A DNA stretch of 64,000 bases from Mnemiopsis leidyi. Taxonomy: Eukaryota > Ctenophora > Tentaculata > Lobata > Bolinopsidae. The stretch spans positions 285,109-349,108 of the forward strand of contig JH152669.1 of NCBI GenBank assembly GCA_000226015.1, in the 5' to 3' direction. Both the position numbers and the translations under genes were made by a program. The notes beneath the pieces are model-generated. The model searched no databases, had not been told where the DNA came from, and saw nothing but the letters and a program-made list of their open reading frames with translations. Numbering within the stretch: the stretch's first letter is position 1; each line of letters opens with the position of its first letter. Positions 1-11,209 of the stretch are shown here, piece by piece.

Positions 1-142
1 AGACCACGATAACCAGCAGAGCAAGAAAACAAACCATCACGGATAAGGATGCAGAGATCAGACGCCCCGTTTGAATGTAATAGCAGCGATAATCATCATT
101 GTCCTTGTTGTCGTCGGTACATAAGTGTAACCATGACGTCAT
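1..142 (-). CDS. cAMP receptor-like GPCR, N-terminal part (runs off the window)
   Basis: The reverse strand reads ATG at 142 and stays open to base 1, giving about 47 codons that begin MTSWLHLCTDDNKDNDDY. This is almost identical to the starts of the receptor genes at 31916, 36587 and 40416, so the gene belongs to the 339-aa subfamily. The part seen is the extracellular N terminus with its Cys pair and the first half of helix 1. The upstream flank (143-545) is also the reverse complement of the flank before 31916, so the copy came with an inverted segmental duplication. Whether the rest of the gene is intact cannot be seen. The family is inferred from the full-length paralogues in this window. 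Confidence 0.85.
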   Translation of the reverse strand, partial: MTSWLHLCTDDNKDNDDYRCYYIQTGRLISASLSVMVCFLALLVIVV

Positions 143-339
143 ATTGGTGATAGGATTTAGGAAGACGGTTTGTGGTGTTCTTCAAAGAATTTTGGGTCAC
201 ATGTCCAATGTATCCCATGTAACACCGTACCTACCTGATGATTTACACTAGTAGTTAACAACAAGCATAATTCATGTGAATTTAAAGTACTAGCTGGGGC
301 CCGTCATCTGGCCAAGTTACTTTAACATAGATTGGTACA

Positions 340-545
340 CTGGTAGATGTTTTTTGCACTTTGTTCAGATCCGATTTCTGTGGCCTTAAAATAGTTATTT
401 ACGTTCAATTTTTATTTATTTTTCCCCTTTAAAACACATTCGACAAATTGGGATGACCCCAATTTACAACATTGCACAAGATTTCAAACTTCAAACCTTT
501 TTTGTCTATTTCCAGTCATAGTTGGTGCTGTTGTGTCAGTATAGG
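340..545 (+). repeat. Dispersed repeat, copy 1 of 3
   Basis: This segment matches the stretch at about 31432-31670 in reverse orientation and 63318-63578 in direct orientation. Shared blocks include a TTGGRATGACYCCAATTTAC-like stretch and a GTTGGTGCWGTKGWGTCAGTA-like end. The copy at 31.4 kb is part of the inverted duplication, but the one at 63.3 kb lies outside it. The element is therefore dispersed in its own right, probably a short non-autonomous transposon. Confidence 0.6.
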
Positions 546-1650
546 TATTGGGTCGTATGAAAGAATACCGATGCACCTCTAATGGGACCCTAGTGGTACC
601 CTAAAAGGACCCTAGTGGTACTCTATTGCCCAAAAGTGCACCCCTAATGGGACCCAGGCGTCATGGCCCAATTGTGGCAAAGCTGGCCAAGATTGTCAAA
701 ATGCCTCATAATGGCATTTTGCACCCCTAATGGTACTCTAATGGGAATCTTATATGGGACCCTAACGGTACTCTAATGGGACCCTATTGCCGGGCTGTTT
801 TGCACACCTAGTGGGACTCGAATGCTCCTCGAATGCCAATTTTTGACGATTTCGATTATCAATAATCCCTGGTTTTTGAGGTTTGTAAACTTGTTTATTG
901 CAGAATTATTCGATGTTACGATAATATTAAATCGAGGTTTTACAGCTGCAGTGACCATTTTTCCCTATCACAAACTACCATGTACACAGTTTTGTCATAA
1001 AATGAGAAATAATATTTCACGAAATTGATGCGATAGGAGGCACTTATACAAAGTTGCCTCGAGAGACTTAGCTTGAGTGGACTTGACTAAGGTTCATCAA
1101 GGAAGGAGGTGATAGTAGCCCGAATTTGAGTTATTTTTCAAACATGAGATTCTTATGCAAAATTAGCACAATTAGAATTATTAGCGTTCAACCTAACTAA
1201 GTAGGAAGGAAGTTGATCTGAAGAAAAAAGATAAAAATCAAACAGATATATTAATACAGAAATCCATCATTTGACAACAACATGAACAACATAAAGTCAA
1301 ATGAATGATAACAACATTTCGGTAATTATGAATGAACAACTTAATTATATCAAACAACTATGCAAAATAACGAATTTCCAATGTACTTTACATCACATTT
1401 AGACAATTATTGAAAAAAAAGTTTGTTTTATTACTTGGTTTTACTTCAACTCGGAAATTGAAGTGGCTTTATGTGTACAGCAAAAAATATCGGATTGACA
1501 AAAAATATGAAAGACTCAACTGAAACAAAATTATTTAACATTAAAGGTCTGGACGTAATATTTTATGAAAAAATAAGCAACAGCTGAATAAGAGACGACT
1601 TGTTATGTAAGTAGCTCAATCACTTTTAAAATGATTTTAATAATTTCAGA
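546..1650. other. Gene-free stretch; degenerate short tandem repeats, then inverted-duplication flank
   Basis: From about 570 to 830 a short motif around 'CCTAATGGGACC' or 'GGTACTCTAATGGGA' recurs imperfectly many times, forming a degenerate minisatellite. From about 1020 to 1650 the sequence is the reverse complement of the 3' flank of the receptor gene that ends at 29569. No reading frame here looks like a gene. Confidence 0.6.
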
Positions 1651-1652
1651 AG

Positions 1653-2110
1653 TTACTCCATATCACTTGATGCCAAATAATCCACAGTAAAAGAGACAGG
1701 CTTGGTCCCAGCAGAGAAGTGTGCACTTGGTTCGATTGCCTGTTCAGTTGGTGCTCCAAAAAGAGATTTCTGGGAAGTGCGGGTTTTTCTCCTAAAGGTT
1801 AGCTGTTCCCAAACACTACTTGGTTTAAACTCCCTCAAAGTATCACGAGATATGAAGTACATCATTGCATTGCAAAATCCCCAAATTGGATGTATTATGC
1901 TGTGCATCAAATAGAGGACAAAGACAGGGTCATCGGGGTACAGCCAATTTTGTACCCGATTGCTAGTCGAAAGAACAGCCAACAGCATGTTAACAAGAGG
2001 ATAGCAGAGCAGAGGATATATTTGTTTTTTGTATCTTCTAATAGATGCTTTATCTTCTTGGCCGTTCATACCAGCAGCTTGAATGAACTGAATATGCTTC
2101 CTCACTTTAA
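1653..2110 (-). pseudogene. cAMP receptor-like GPCR, C-terminal half only
   Basis: The minus strand encodes the receptor from the end of helix 5 through helices 6 and 7 to the C terminus, closing with the family tail SSDME-like (here ASSDME). It is very close to the C-terminal half of the gene that ends at 29569. Homology starts abruptly near 2110, which matches 29111 in the other copy. Upstream of 2110 the open frame runs on into unrelated sequence as far as an ATG at 2183. The locus therefore lacks the N terminus and helices 1-5 and is best read as a truncated duplicate created at the breakpoint of the inverted duplication. A chimeric protein starting at 2183 is formally possible but is not supported by anything visible. 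Confidence 0.85.
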
Positions 2111-2183
2111 CAAGAATTGCGGCCGCTTTCATTGTGTCAGGGGACCGCTGAATTTCCCGTATCTTGCCGTCGCTGATTGTCAT

Positions 2184-2990
2184 TAAACCTCGAGGAATGA
2201 GGAATCAAAATACGCAACTTCGTACCAGACGTAATTTCGGTTAGTTGTTCTGCAGTGCACGTGTAAAATCAGACGCGCGAATTCACGCAGCCGTTCGATG
2301 CAGCCACGATTGAAAAATTGCACGTGCAAAGTTTGAAAACAATTGCACGTTCTTTTCATATAGTTTGTTTCAAATATCTTAACTCTGCATGACGTCGTCA
2401 TTATTGTATTGTATGTGCTGCCTTCATCATTTATTCATACTGCGTTGTGTTTATGCTTATGGCGTTTCATGAATCATGAATTAGTCGTTCAAAAGATTTG
2501 TTCGGAGCTGAGATTAAAATCGTGTTACATTCATTTCTTAATCTGTCAGTCAGTTAAGCTTAAGTCTAAAAGAATTTTGATCGACTTTACTGTTACTTGT
2601 TATTGTTTGATCGTACATCTTGCTGCAGTTGTTGCAAGGCAATTATGTATACATTTCATGATGCAGATGTAAAATCCATTCTGCGGCCTAAGGCAGTTAA
2701 AACCTATAATCGTATTTGTATACATAATTAGGTTTAAAAAGGAGCGTGCGTGCGGACGTACAGACGGACGGATGGACACTTTTTGAGCTAATATTCCAAA
2801 ATATCCCGATTTACGCTGTCGATCGCCAACCCTTGTTTTGTACTTTTTGTGCACGTGCACAAAACGTATCAAAACAATCTTTCCATTTGGGCCCTTTGGG
2901 CCCAAATGGTAAGATACGGTAAAAAATCATCACACCTATAGCCGACAAATGAACATTTTCAACTTAAAATTAAAAGGAATCTCAAAACCA
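2184..2990. other. Gene-free stretch
   Basis: No exon or RNA gene could be recognised. A short palindrome around GGGCCCTTTGGGCCC lies near 2890-2905. Confidence 0.5.
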
Positions 2991-2993
2991 TGT

Positions 2994-3240
2994 GTCTTTT
3001 CTGGCTGGAGGTACGCTTTGCGTTTTGCGACTGATTCAAATTTGATCAATACGGTGATAAATATAATTTTAATAAAACAACAAATTGTATGCAGTATTTC
3101 AGAAATGACCACAGAGTTGAAGGTTGCTTGTTAATCCTGAGTCTTTGCTTGAACAAGGTACTAAGAACACCACCTCAAAGGAACATGCTTGCTGAACTAA
3201 ACATACAGTATGTTTAGTTCAGCAAGCATGTTCCTTAAGT
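2994..3240 (+). repeat. Rearranged copy of the TMEM167B 5' flank, with a palindrome at its end
   Basis: Bases 2994-3093 match 21070-21450 (with an insertion in the latter). The next 120 bases match 21440-21555 in reverse orientation. They end in a palindrome of about 29-base arms (3178-3236, arm AAGGAACATGCTTGCTGAAC...). The copy at 21.4 kb has the simple order and abuts the first exon of TMEM167B. Confidence 0.75.
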
Positions 3241-3699
3241 CATGCAGCATGTAAAAACAAATCAAAATGCTACTAGTATGAATAGATTTTCCGATTAATG
3301 ATGTAACAGAGACGGAGAGATGAGGGGAGACAGCAAGCTCAGTCAGCAACTGACATGGTTGCTTAAGCTTATGTTGGTCACAACAATTGCAACCAGTTCT
3401 CTGCTTCGAGGTTTGTTCAAGAGATGTGGTTTCTTAATTCATTCGGGGCGATGTATCAGCGTCGTTTGATAGTATTGGTCATGGTATCTTGACATGTAGA
3501 ATACGAACTATTATATGTAAAATGTTTTTAAGCATCCGATAAATAATTCTACTTTACCTCATGAATGAGGCAAAAAAAACTGAATATTGAATCTAACAAA
3601 CTGAATTGAAGTTCAAAATTTTAGTTAAATCAACAGCACGTTAGCCATTTGATAAACCATAACTATAATTCTTTAAAGAGCAACAAAATTAAAATGGTA

Positions 3700-3920
3700 C
3701 AATTAGGAACGGTATTCGTGGGGAAGAGTCTCAAATTTTCAATGAAAAAACACCTTATTTCTCAAAATTTATTGGCTTTGCCTTAGTTCTGGGTAGTGAA
3801 ATACTCTCAAATGGTCCAATTGACACAGATTGACCTCCAAAAACAAATGTAGAAGCATTACATTTAGAGAAACGGGGTTTGAAATTTGAGACACCTCCCC
3901 ACGAATACCGTTCCTAATTG
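3700..3920. mobile_element. MITE with terminal inverted repeats
   Basis: The left end CAATTAGGAACGGTATTCGT and the right end, its reverse complement, match nearly perfectly for about 40 bases. They enclose about 140 bases with no coding sequence. No clear target-site duplication is visible. Confidence 0.75.
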
Positions 3921-3930
3921 CAAAGGCATT

Positions 3931-5487
3931 GGAAACTCTCGGTCCTGATGACAGATTGAGATAAGGACAAAGTTATGATGAGAACATAAAAGCATTATTT
4001 CGATGTTAGAAAAACACTACAAGAAACTAATATCACCGCCAGTGGTATGGTTTGTCAATTTAAGAAGTAGGTAAGTTTTGCAATATTATAATCAGTTAAA
4101 TTTATTTTAGAGAGAAGAAAAGAAATAGGCGAGATTTCTCCTACATCTGTAACACTGGGAGGTGTTGTACTTGATGACAACGAAGAAAAATTTGCTGCAG
4201 CACATGCTGTAGACAAAGATCTCTCGACAGCAGCAGCGACTTATACTGTTAACGGAGCAGGCTGGATTAAACTAATGTTTGATAAAACTCATTTCATACA
4301 CAAGGTTGTCATATATTATTGGTTTTACACCAACTGGTATGATCCCAGCGAGGATTGTATACAAAGTGTCGAGATCTTTAAAGGCTGTGTGGACACTGAC
4401 AACAACGTAGACGTGTCAGTGTACCAGGGAGAGGTACTACAGAAGTCTTGTGGAACACTCCAACTAACATACGGACTAGAACAGTCAGATCAGATCTACA
4501 CACTGCTCTGTAACACTGACGGAGACACTGTGAAACTCACTAAGAGTACTGGAAACTTGTTAGCATACGAAATCGCTATTACTAGTACAGGTAAAACAGT
4601 TCATCACATTATAATCACGTGAATATCTACAAATTTGTCCAAAAACTAATAAACTTTTAAATTGTTTGTAGCATTCCTCGGTTTAAGTGGCTACAGAATA
4701 TCAGCTTGAATTACACACACTGCTGGCCGTTTATCAGTAACTATGTCTACATTTTCATTATTAAACCCCTTCATAAAAGACCAGTAAAATCGAATGGAGT
4801 GAAAACTCTCGGTCCAGATTGCAGAGTGAGATTAGGACAAAGTTATGATGAGAACATAAAAGCATTATTATAAAAACAAAACAAGAAACTAATATCACTG
4901 CCAGTGGTATGGTTTGTCAATTTAAGAAGTAGGTAAGTTTTGTAATATTATTATAATCAGTTAAATTTATTTTAGAGAGAAGAAAAGAAATTGACGAGAT
5001 TTCCCCTACATCTGTAACACTGGGAGAAGTACTTGGCGACAACGAAGAAAAATTTGCTGCAGCACATGCTGTAGACAAAGATCTCTCGACAGTAGCAGCG
5101 ACTAATACTTCTTACGAAGCAGGCTGGATAAAACTAGTGTTTGATAAAACTCATTTCATACACAAGGTTGTTATTTATTATTCGTTTTATACCAACTGGT
5201 ATAATTCCACCGAAGGTTGCATACAAAGTGTCGAGATCTTTAAAGGCTGTGTGGACACTGACAACAACGTAGACGTGTCAGTGTACCAGGGAGAGGTACT
5301 ACAGAAGTCTTGTGGAACACTCCAACTAACATACGGACTAGAACAGTCAGATCAGATCTACACACTGCTCTGTAACACTGACGGAGACACTGTGAAACTC
5401 ACTAAGAGTACTGGAAACTTGGTAGCATACGAAATCGCTATTACTAGTACAGGTAAAACAGTTCATCACATTATGACCACGTGAATG
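3931..5487 (+). repeat. Tandem duplication (two units of about 0.69 kb) containing one exon each
   Basis: Units 3931-4625 and 4801-5487 are highly similar over the 5' intron, the 480/477-nt exon and the donor region. The first unit carries one extra codon in its exon. The duplication gives the mosaic gene two adjacent galactose-binding-like domains. Confidence 0.9.
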
Positions 5488-8400
5488 CTAACTATAATTC
5501 TACATCAGCTACTATGATCACCTTGTGCTAAAAATCGATTGCGCACAGATACCTGTGTTTGAGCAATTCTACGATTATCAGAAGTGCCAATTTACTTTCC
5601 GTTAAGTGTTAAAGATGGAGACTGGCAAATTTATTTGTTACACCTGTACCCAGGCTTTTACAGTTATACTGAAGGGGCCCCTGGAAGATTCTAGATCAAT
5701 TAACGTAGACCCTCCTCATTTAACCCTCAATCACGGTTTCCCGGTAATTCGGCTGAGTCGACCGAAGAAGATTGCATAGGCTAGTGCCCTTAGCGCACTC
5801 TGCCAGGATTGGTAGATCTGGGAATCGAACCCCCGATCTTTTGCGTAGAATGTCGGGGTGAATATCACTAAACCTCCAACCCATTAAAGAATTGGTTTCC
5901 GAATTCCGTACTTTGATCCCAGATTATATAAATAGTAATTTTTAGTTTTGACTTGTTGAATTTCAGATCCCTGCTCGGCGGGAACATACCGTTCGACAGA
6001 CCAGACTAGTTGTGTGCCGTGTGAGGAGGGAACTGTCAGTACTGAAACTGAAGCTACATCCTGTACATCATGTGATCTTGGAAAAGAAGCTAACTCTGAC
6101 AAGACTAAGTGTGGTAAGTATCCTTTTACTTTTGTGCTAGTGTTTAACATGAAAATTGAAGATTTGAACGGATTAATACCAGGATTTGTTTCTAAATTTA
6201 GTTGAATGCCCTGTTGAAATGGACGATTGAAGAAGTCTTAAAGTGACCATTACTGAAAGTCAATGGACGAAGTTAACGTATTGCGTTCTTCCAAAGCTGT
6301 TAGATACGTAGCGTAACAAGCAAACGTAACAATACAGCTTTTTTCTATTAGCAATACCTTCACAAGGTGCAACTGTATCCTGATTCGATAATTGATAAAG
6401 CGCAATTAGTACTAGCAGGGCTATTGCCAGTATTGGTGATCGGGCGTAGACACTTTGTGCCCGCCCAACATGTCAGAAAGTAATGACGTCACGCCAGGCA
6501 GTATTACCCGAAGTTCATTTGCAAAATTTTAAATCCTGGTTCTAGTTACACCTCTGGAGAAATATTTAGGAATTTCTAGAATTCATCCTAGTCTGACCCT
6601 TTTATTGTATTCATCACGTACCAGCTTTGGTACGTAATGTGCTTTCAATATTTGTGCTTACAGAACTGACATGGAAAATGAAAACTTGAAAGATTTTAAT
6701 CTTGAAAAGCAAGAAAGCTTATACAGCCCCTTTTCTCATTATTATTTGTCAGACAGCTACATGATCATTTGACGTTCATTTTATCAGTGTAGTGGGCTAT
6801 TGATCATTAGTAAATGACAAATTGCAGAGCCCTGTTCTGCGGGAACACACAGACCAGCTGACAAGACAAGCTGTGAGAAGTGTGTAGGGAACACAATCAG
6901 TACGGAGGGAGCTGACTCCTGCACTCCTTGCAAGCCCGGATACCAGGCTAATACTCAGAACACTCAGTGTGGTAAGAACGTAACCTTTTTGTTGTTAGGA
7001 TACCAGGCTAATACTCAGAACACTCAGTGTGGTAAGAGCGTAACCTCTTTTGTTGCGACACGCACTAACCACCGCCATACAGGGGTGACGTCCCTCCAAT
7101 TTAGGAGCGTAACCTTGAAAAGCTACCTTTAATTGAAACTGTTAAACCCATATTTATCTAAACAATCTCCTTATTTTTGCAAATAACACAAATATGTACA
7201 TGGACTTAGTTAGAAACCTCCTTTTTGACTGAGTAATGAGAAAGTGGACGATATACGTAATAAATGTATGAAGAATTTTCACTTGTTTTTCAGAGCTGGC
7301 AAGTGATATCCTAGTGATATAAAAGAAATGGTTTCAGCAAAGATAGCATTCTCTTTTTAACTATTCTATGCATGACCGTTATTCTGCATTTCAGATCCCT
7401 GCCAGGCTGGAAAATACAGAGACAATCAAATGTCGGAGTGTCGACCGTGTCCTTCAGGCACCATCAGCACTGAGGGTGCTGGGTTATGCACGGATTGTCC
7501 CCAAAGATCCCTCGCCAGCGAGGATCAAACAAAATGTGGTTGGTATGAATTAAGTATTTCTGACGAGATCTAAAACAATTCAGCTTATTTTCAATAAGTT
7601 TTGAATCATTGTAAGTATTTAACTGAATGAGCAAGCATCAGCCATATTTTCTATTAACATCAGCAAAACCCAGAGTCATGTGAGGGACTGCCTGAGAGCT
7701 GGAAGTACATCACAACAGAAAGACAGTTCCCCCTGCCACCCGGAAGTGAGGTGTCTCTGAAGTGTAGTACCGGGCACACTCTGACCGGAGACACGACCGT
7801 CACTTGTACAGACGGGACAGTATTTTCCTTCACTGAGGCGCCTTCATGTGTGCTAGGTTTGATCTGAAATTATGAATTGATTAATTCCCTGTGGATAAAA
7901 CTTTTTTTTTCAAAAGATAAAGATGTTAAATCGTGTTTTAAGCTATACTTCGGTTGTATCTGTGGTGTTTTTCGCAGATGAATGCAGTCAGCTACCGGAC
8001 ATATCGAACCTAGTGACAGAGACTCAGCTCCCAGTGTCGTACAACATTCCTGTCACAGTGAAATGTGTTTCCGGGTACTCGTTAGAGGGCAGTGACGTCA
8101 TCACTTGTATCAAAGAGAAGAACTACAGATCCATAGACGGCAACCTTCCTGCTTGCAATGAAAGTAGGTATTTTTAGGGTAGGTTCGAGTACAATTAGTT
8201 TTGTGACTCGTGCACTAGCAATATTTAAGGAATGAATGAGTAAAGGACGTTTTTATCAGGAATTTTTTCTGGTGGACGACCAATTATCTTTTCCTTCACA
8301 ACATTCAAAGATAATTTTTTTAAACTTATCAAAAATCAACATTGATTCCAAACTTCAGAAGTTTGCAATGGTCTACCCCCTGATATATCAAATCTTGCAA

Positions 8401-10748
8401 CTGAACAAACCTTCCCTGTGAGCTACAACACAGCTGTGACAGTGCGCTGTTCCGGAGACAGCGAATTACGGGGAGACAACATTATCACCTGCAATCAGGG
8501 CACAGATTTCAAATTCTCTGTCAAACCTAAGTGTAATGAAATGGGTCAGTGGCAAAACATTTTTTGTTTAATCTCCTTATTTCGACTTGTTTTTTGAGAT
8601 ACTGCAGCTTGTTAATGGTCTGTTAAAAAACTCGCATGGAAGTGGCTTTTCATTTCGCGAAAAACACCTGATTGATTATTGCAGCCTACTTTTGTAAAGA
8701 AACAAATTATAATTTATTACTAAATTAATGAATTGTTTAAAAAGGAACCTGTACTGAGTTACCGCAAGAAAGCCACTTGTGGACAGACTCGGTGCTTCCC
8801 GTCAAGAAAGGAACTGTGCTGGTCGTGGACTGTGTCAGGGGATACACCCTCACTGCTGGAGAGAGAGTACTCACGTGCGTACAGGACGCCGAGTATACTG
8901 TGTGGAGACACTTTCCGTCTTGTACCGTCGGTAGGTGAAATTACATTGGTTTTGTATTCTGGGTTAAAAACTTCCATATCTTTGAAACTGTGGCGGTGAT
9001 AAAAAGGTAGCGAGCTGTTACAGTTAGTTAGGTTGTCGTCAAAGGGTAACACAATGTTTCATAGAATACTGCAACGTTTCAGATAAGTGCAGGGAACTAC
9101 CAGATATCTGGAGTATAAAGACCGACACCCAACTTCCAGTCAACCACGGAACTAAAGTGGAACTGGAATGTATACCCGGATACAGTCTGTCGGGTAGCAA
9201 TGTTATAACTTGTGTCAGGGACAGAAACTGGGAATACGGGACTGTTCCAGAATGTATCTTAGGTAAATGAATTAATATAAGTGACTCTACCAAGTACCAG
9301 TTAAACTCTGACTTTCTAAGTTAAATATAACTTTCAATTATTTGTCTTCTCAGATACGTGCACGGAACTGCCAGCAGCAGTGTCACACATGACGACCACC
9401 GCCTCCTTCCCTGTTATAGTGGGAACTGTGGTGGAAGTAAAATGTCAGCCTGGTTACACTCATGCTGGGGACAGCACCATCACCTGCATTGAGGGGGTCT
9501 CCTTCACGATCGGGCAGCGTCCCACTTGCACTATCGGTTTGTTGGCTAGAATCGTTCATTTAAGACAATATTGCTAAACTGAATGATAGGACATTGGTTC
9601 ACAATCCGCACTGTGTTTATTTCCTTTGTTCCACTAGTCCTCGGGATTTAAATAAGTCGAGACTCAAGAAGAAAAATAAGAGGGGGGAGGCATTGACCGT
9701 GACCATGAAACTTTGGAATTCGCCCCATGGTCAATGGTCGAGAAAAACTTAACCATAACCATGGAAAATTCAGATTTTTGCCATTTTCATGGTCAAAATT
9801 TTAATCATTTGACCACTTTAATATCAAAAATTTGACCATGACACTCAGACGTAGGCCAAAATCTAAATGATCAAATAATCGTGGTCATCAACGCTATTCT
9901 ACAGATACTTGCACTGGGATGATGATAGAGAACTTCCTGTCGACAAACGCCTCATATCCCATCACATACGGAACTATTGTAACGGTGGCGTGTGATCCTC
10001 AATACGATCTGTTGGGCAGTGATGTCATAACCTGTGAGGAGGGAATTGTCTACTCTCACAGCTCCAGACGTCCAAAGTGTGTCAGCAAAGGTAGGCAGAA
10101 CGGAAATTAGATTTTCGTGAGTTTGAGATTCTAGTTTTGTATAACTTTGGAGGCAGACAATTCTTGATACAATTCTTAGAGCAATGTTGTTGTTAGTTTG
10201 TTGCAAATTGTGAGATGTGTATATAACGTGATTCTACGTCGAATTTAACACATTTGTACCGACGTAAATTTCTTGCTTCTGGTCTATGTTATTGTTATTG
10301 CTCCATCCTTCGATCCCTTAACCTCAGATATTCTGGTAAATTACATATCAGCCGACTGACTGGCTGTCTTACTGATTGACTGACTCAACACTAATTGCAG
10401 TGACTTACTGAATCACTTACACATAATTATTGAGTAATTTCATACTGACTAGTCTTATAAGGATTAAGGACTGTTAGGACTGACTGAATTACTTATTTCA
10501 CTGATTATGATTTACTTTGTATTAATATCGGAAGATTATAACAACTCTCGTTGTCCATCATAAAGATTTCATATAATTCAGCACTAGGTAGACAAAGAGT
10601 CAAAGAAACGTTCTGTTCCAAAGGAAGAATTAGAAGCTATTGCAGAAAATGTTATTCCTCATCATTTTTTCTCAAAACAAAAATTTAAAGATACATTTTT
10701 TGATCAACAACTAAATTCTTTTTAGAACCCGCTACATTTCTGACGTAG
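4111..10748 (+). CDS. Secreted mosaic protein: galactose-binding-like x2, ephrin-receptor-like x3, sushi x7
   Basis: Exons: 4111-4590, 4976-5452, 5967-6113, 6828-6971, 7395-7538, 7674-7856, 7978-8163, 8359-8544, 8745-8930, 9083-9262, 9354-9536, 9905-10090 and probably 10726-10748 (ends in TAG). All internal exons begin and end in phase 1, the usual pattern for shuffled extracellular modules. The first two exons encode near-identical domains of about 159 aa that resemble F5/8C or fucolectin-type galactose-binding folds. The next three encode Cys-rich ephrin-receptor-like modules (CSAGTYR..C..C..GT.ST...C..C). The last seven are sushi (complement control) modules with the C-x-LP, VTVKC.xGY and ITC patterns. 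No membrane helix is seen, so a secreted adhesion or recognition protein is inferred. The start codon and signal-peptide exon were not found. The last exon is tentative. Confidence 0.85.
5635..5890 (-). repeat. tRNA-derived SINE, copy 1
   Basis: On the minus strand the segment starts with a tRNA-like head. It has a perfect RNA polymerase III B box (GGTTCGATTCC, near 5821-5831) and an A-box-like TTTAGTGATATTC about 35 bases upstream. A body follows that recurs at 34230-34400 (shared block CACCTGTACCCAGGCTTTTA and CCTCAATCACGGTTTCCCGG on the plus strand). It lies in the intron between the second galactose-binding exon and the first ephrin-like exon. Confidence 0.7.
6938..7057 (+). repeat. 60-bp tandem duplication of an exon end and its splice donor
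   Basis: The last 34 bases of the second ephrin-like exon plus about 26 bases of intron are repeated once, at a spacing of 60 bases. The second copy is preceded by a pyrimidine-rich tract ending in AG and keeps its own GTAAGA donor, so 6999-7031 could act as a 33-nt exon. Confidence 0.85.
9660..9904. repeat. Intronic stretch rich in GACCATG motifs
   Basis: The words TTGACCATGA, CATGGTCAA and related forms occur many times in both orientations within about 200 bases, between two sushi exons. It looks like a decayed inverted-repeat element. No coding sequence is seen. Confidence 0.4.
10588..10650 (+). pseudogene. Stray exon resembling exon 2 of ZNHIT2
   Basis: After an AG the frame reads VDKESKKRSVPKEELEAI, closely matching the start of ZNHIT2 exon 2 at 12838 (VESELKQRSVSKEEQDKM). 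The nucleotide sequence is similar too. No zinc-finger exon or other ZNHIT2 exon lies beside it, and the frame soon ends. It is probably a relic of a partial duplication sitting in the last intron of the mosaic gene. Confidence 0.55.
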
Positions 10749-10789
10749 ACCTCATGAAAAGAAAATATTTGAATGAAGTCTTTACGATC

Positions 10790-11209
10790 TCAGTTACAAA
10801 GAGTTAGAATCGATATGCCCTCAGATCTGTCAGTTGACATCCAGACCTGGTTATCGTTTGTAAAATGCTCATAAAATTTCCCGGTATGAACCGTCACATA
10901 ATCCACCAGCCAAGCGTCATCTCCTCCCATATGCAGGGTGATGCAGCTCAGCCCTGTTCCTATTAGCCAGTCTGGAGCGTTCTTGTCAAATGTGAAGTAG
11001 TCGACAGAGTTGCGCTTCTGGTCGTCTCGGCCGCGCACGTCCAGTGCACCCAAGTGGAGAAAGTGTCCGTCTGTATTTTGTACAGTTAAACGGACATGAT
11101 CGTCTGTTCCTGCGTGCTTGTTCCCAGCTGTCCTGACCCACACTCTGTATCTTTCTCCCGTTGCAACAACTGGTAGAAGGAGGACCAGCAAAAAGGTGCA
11201 CGCTCCCAT
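10790..11209 (-). CDS. Small secreted PLAT/LH2-domain protein
   Basis: One exon of 139 aa. Residues 1-18 (MGACTFLLVLLLPVVATG) form a clear signal peptide. Residues 20 to about 110 follow the PLAT pattern: YRVWVRTAGNKHAGTDDHV, then hydrophobic strands, then DYFTFD and a W-L-V-D-Y-V-T-V strand. PLAT domains are beta-sandwiches that bind lipids or proteins, and short secreted versions are known in cnidarians and plants. The length fits a single domain with a short tail. An AG directly precedes the ATG (ACCGCAAG-ATG). The gene lies tail-to-tail with the mosaic gene, only about 40 bases from its proposed stop. The exact ligand is unknown. Confidence 0.8.
   Translation of the reverse strand: MGACTFLLVLLLPVVATGERYRVWVRTAGNKHAGTDDHVRLTVQNTDGHFLHLGALDVRGRDDQKRNSVDYFTFDKNAPDWLIGTGLSCITLHMGGDDAWLVDYVTVHTGKFYEHFTNDNQVWMSTDRSEGISILTLCN

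Noticed and set aside
5800-5890. Working tRNA gene
   Set aside because: Boxes are present but stems do not pair properly, and a SINE body follows.
8733-8999. Plus-strand frame of 88 aa
   Set aside because: Wrong frame over the fourth sushi exon.
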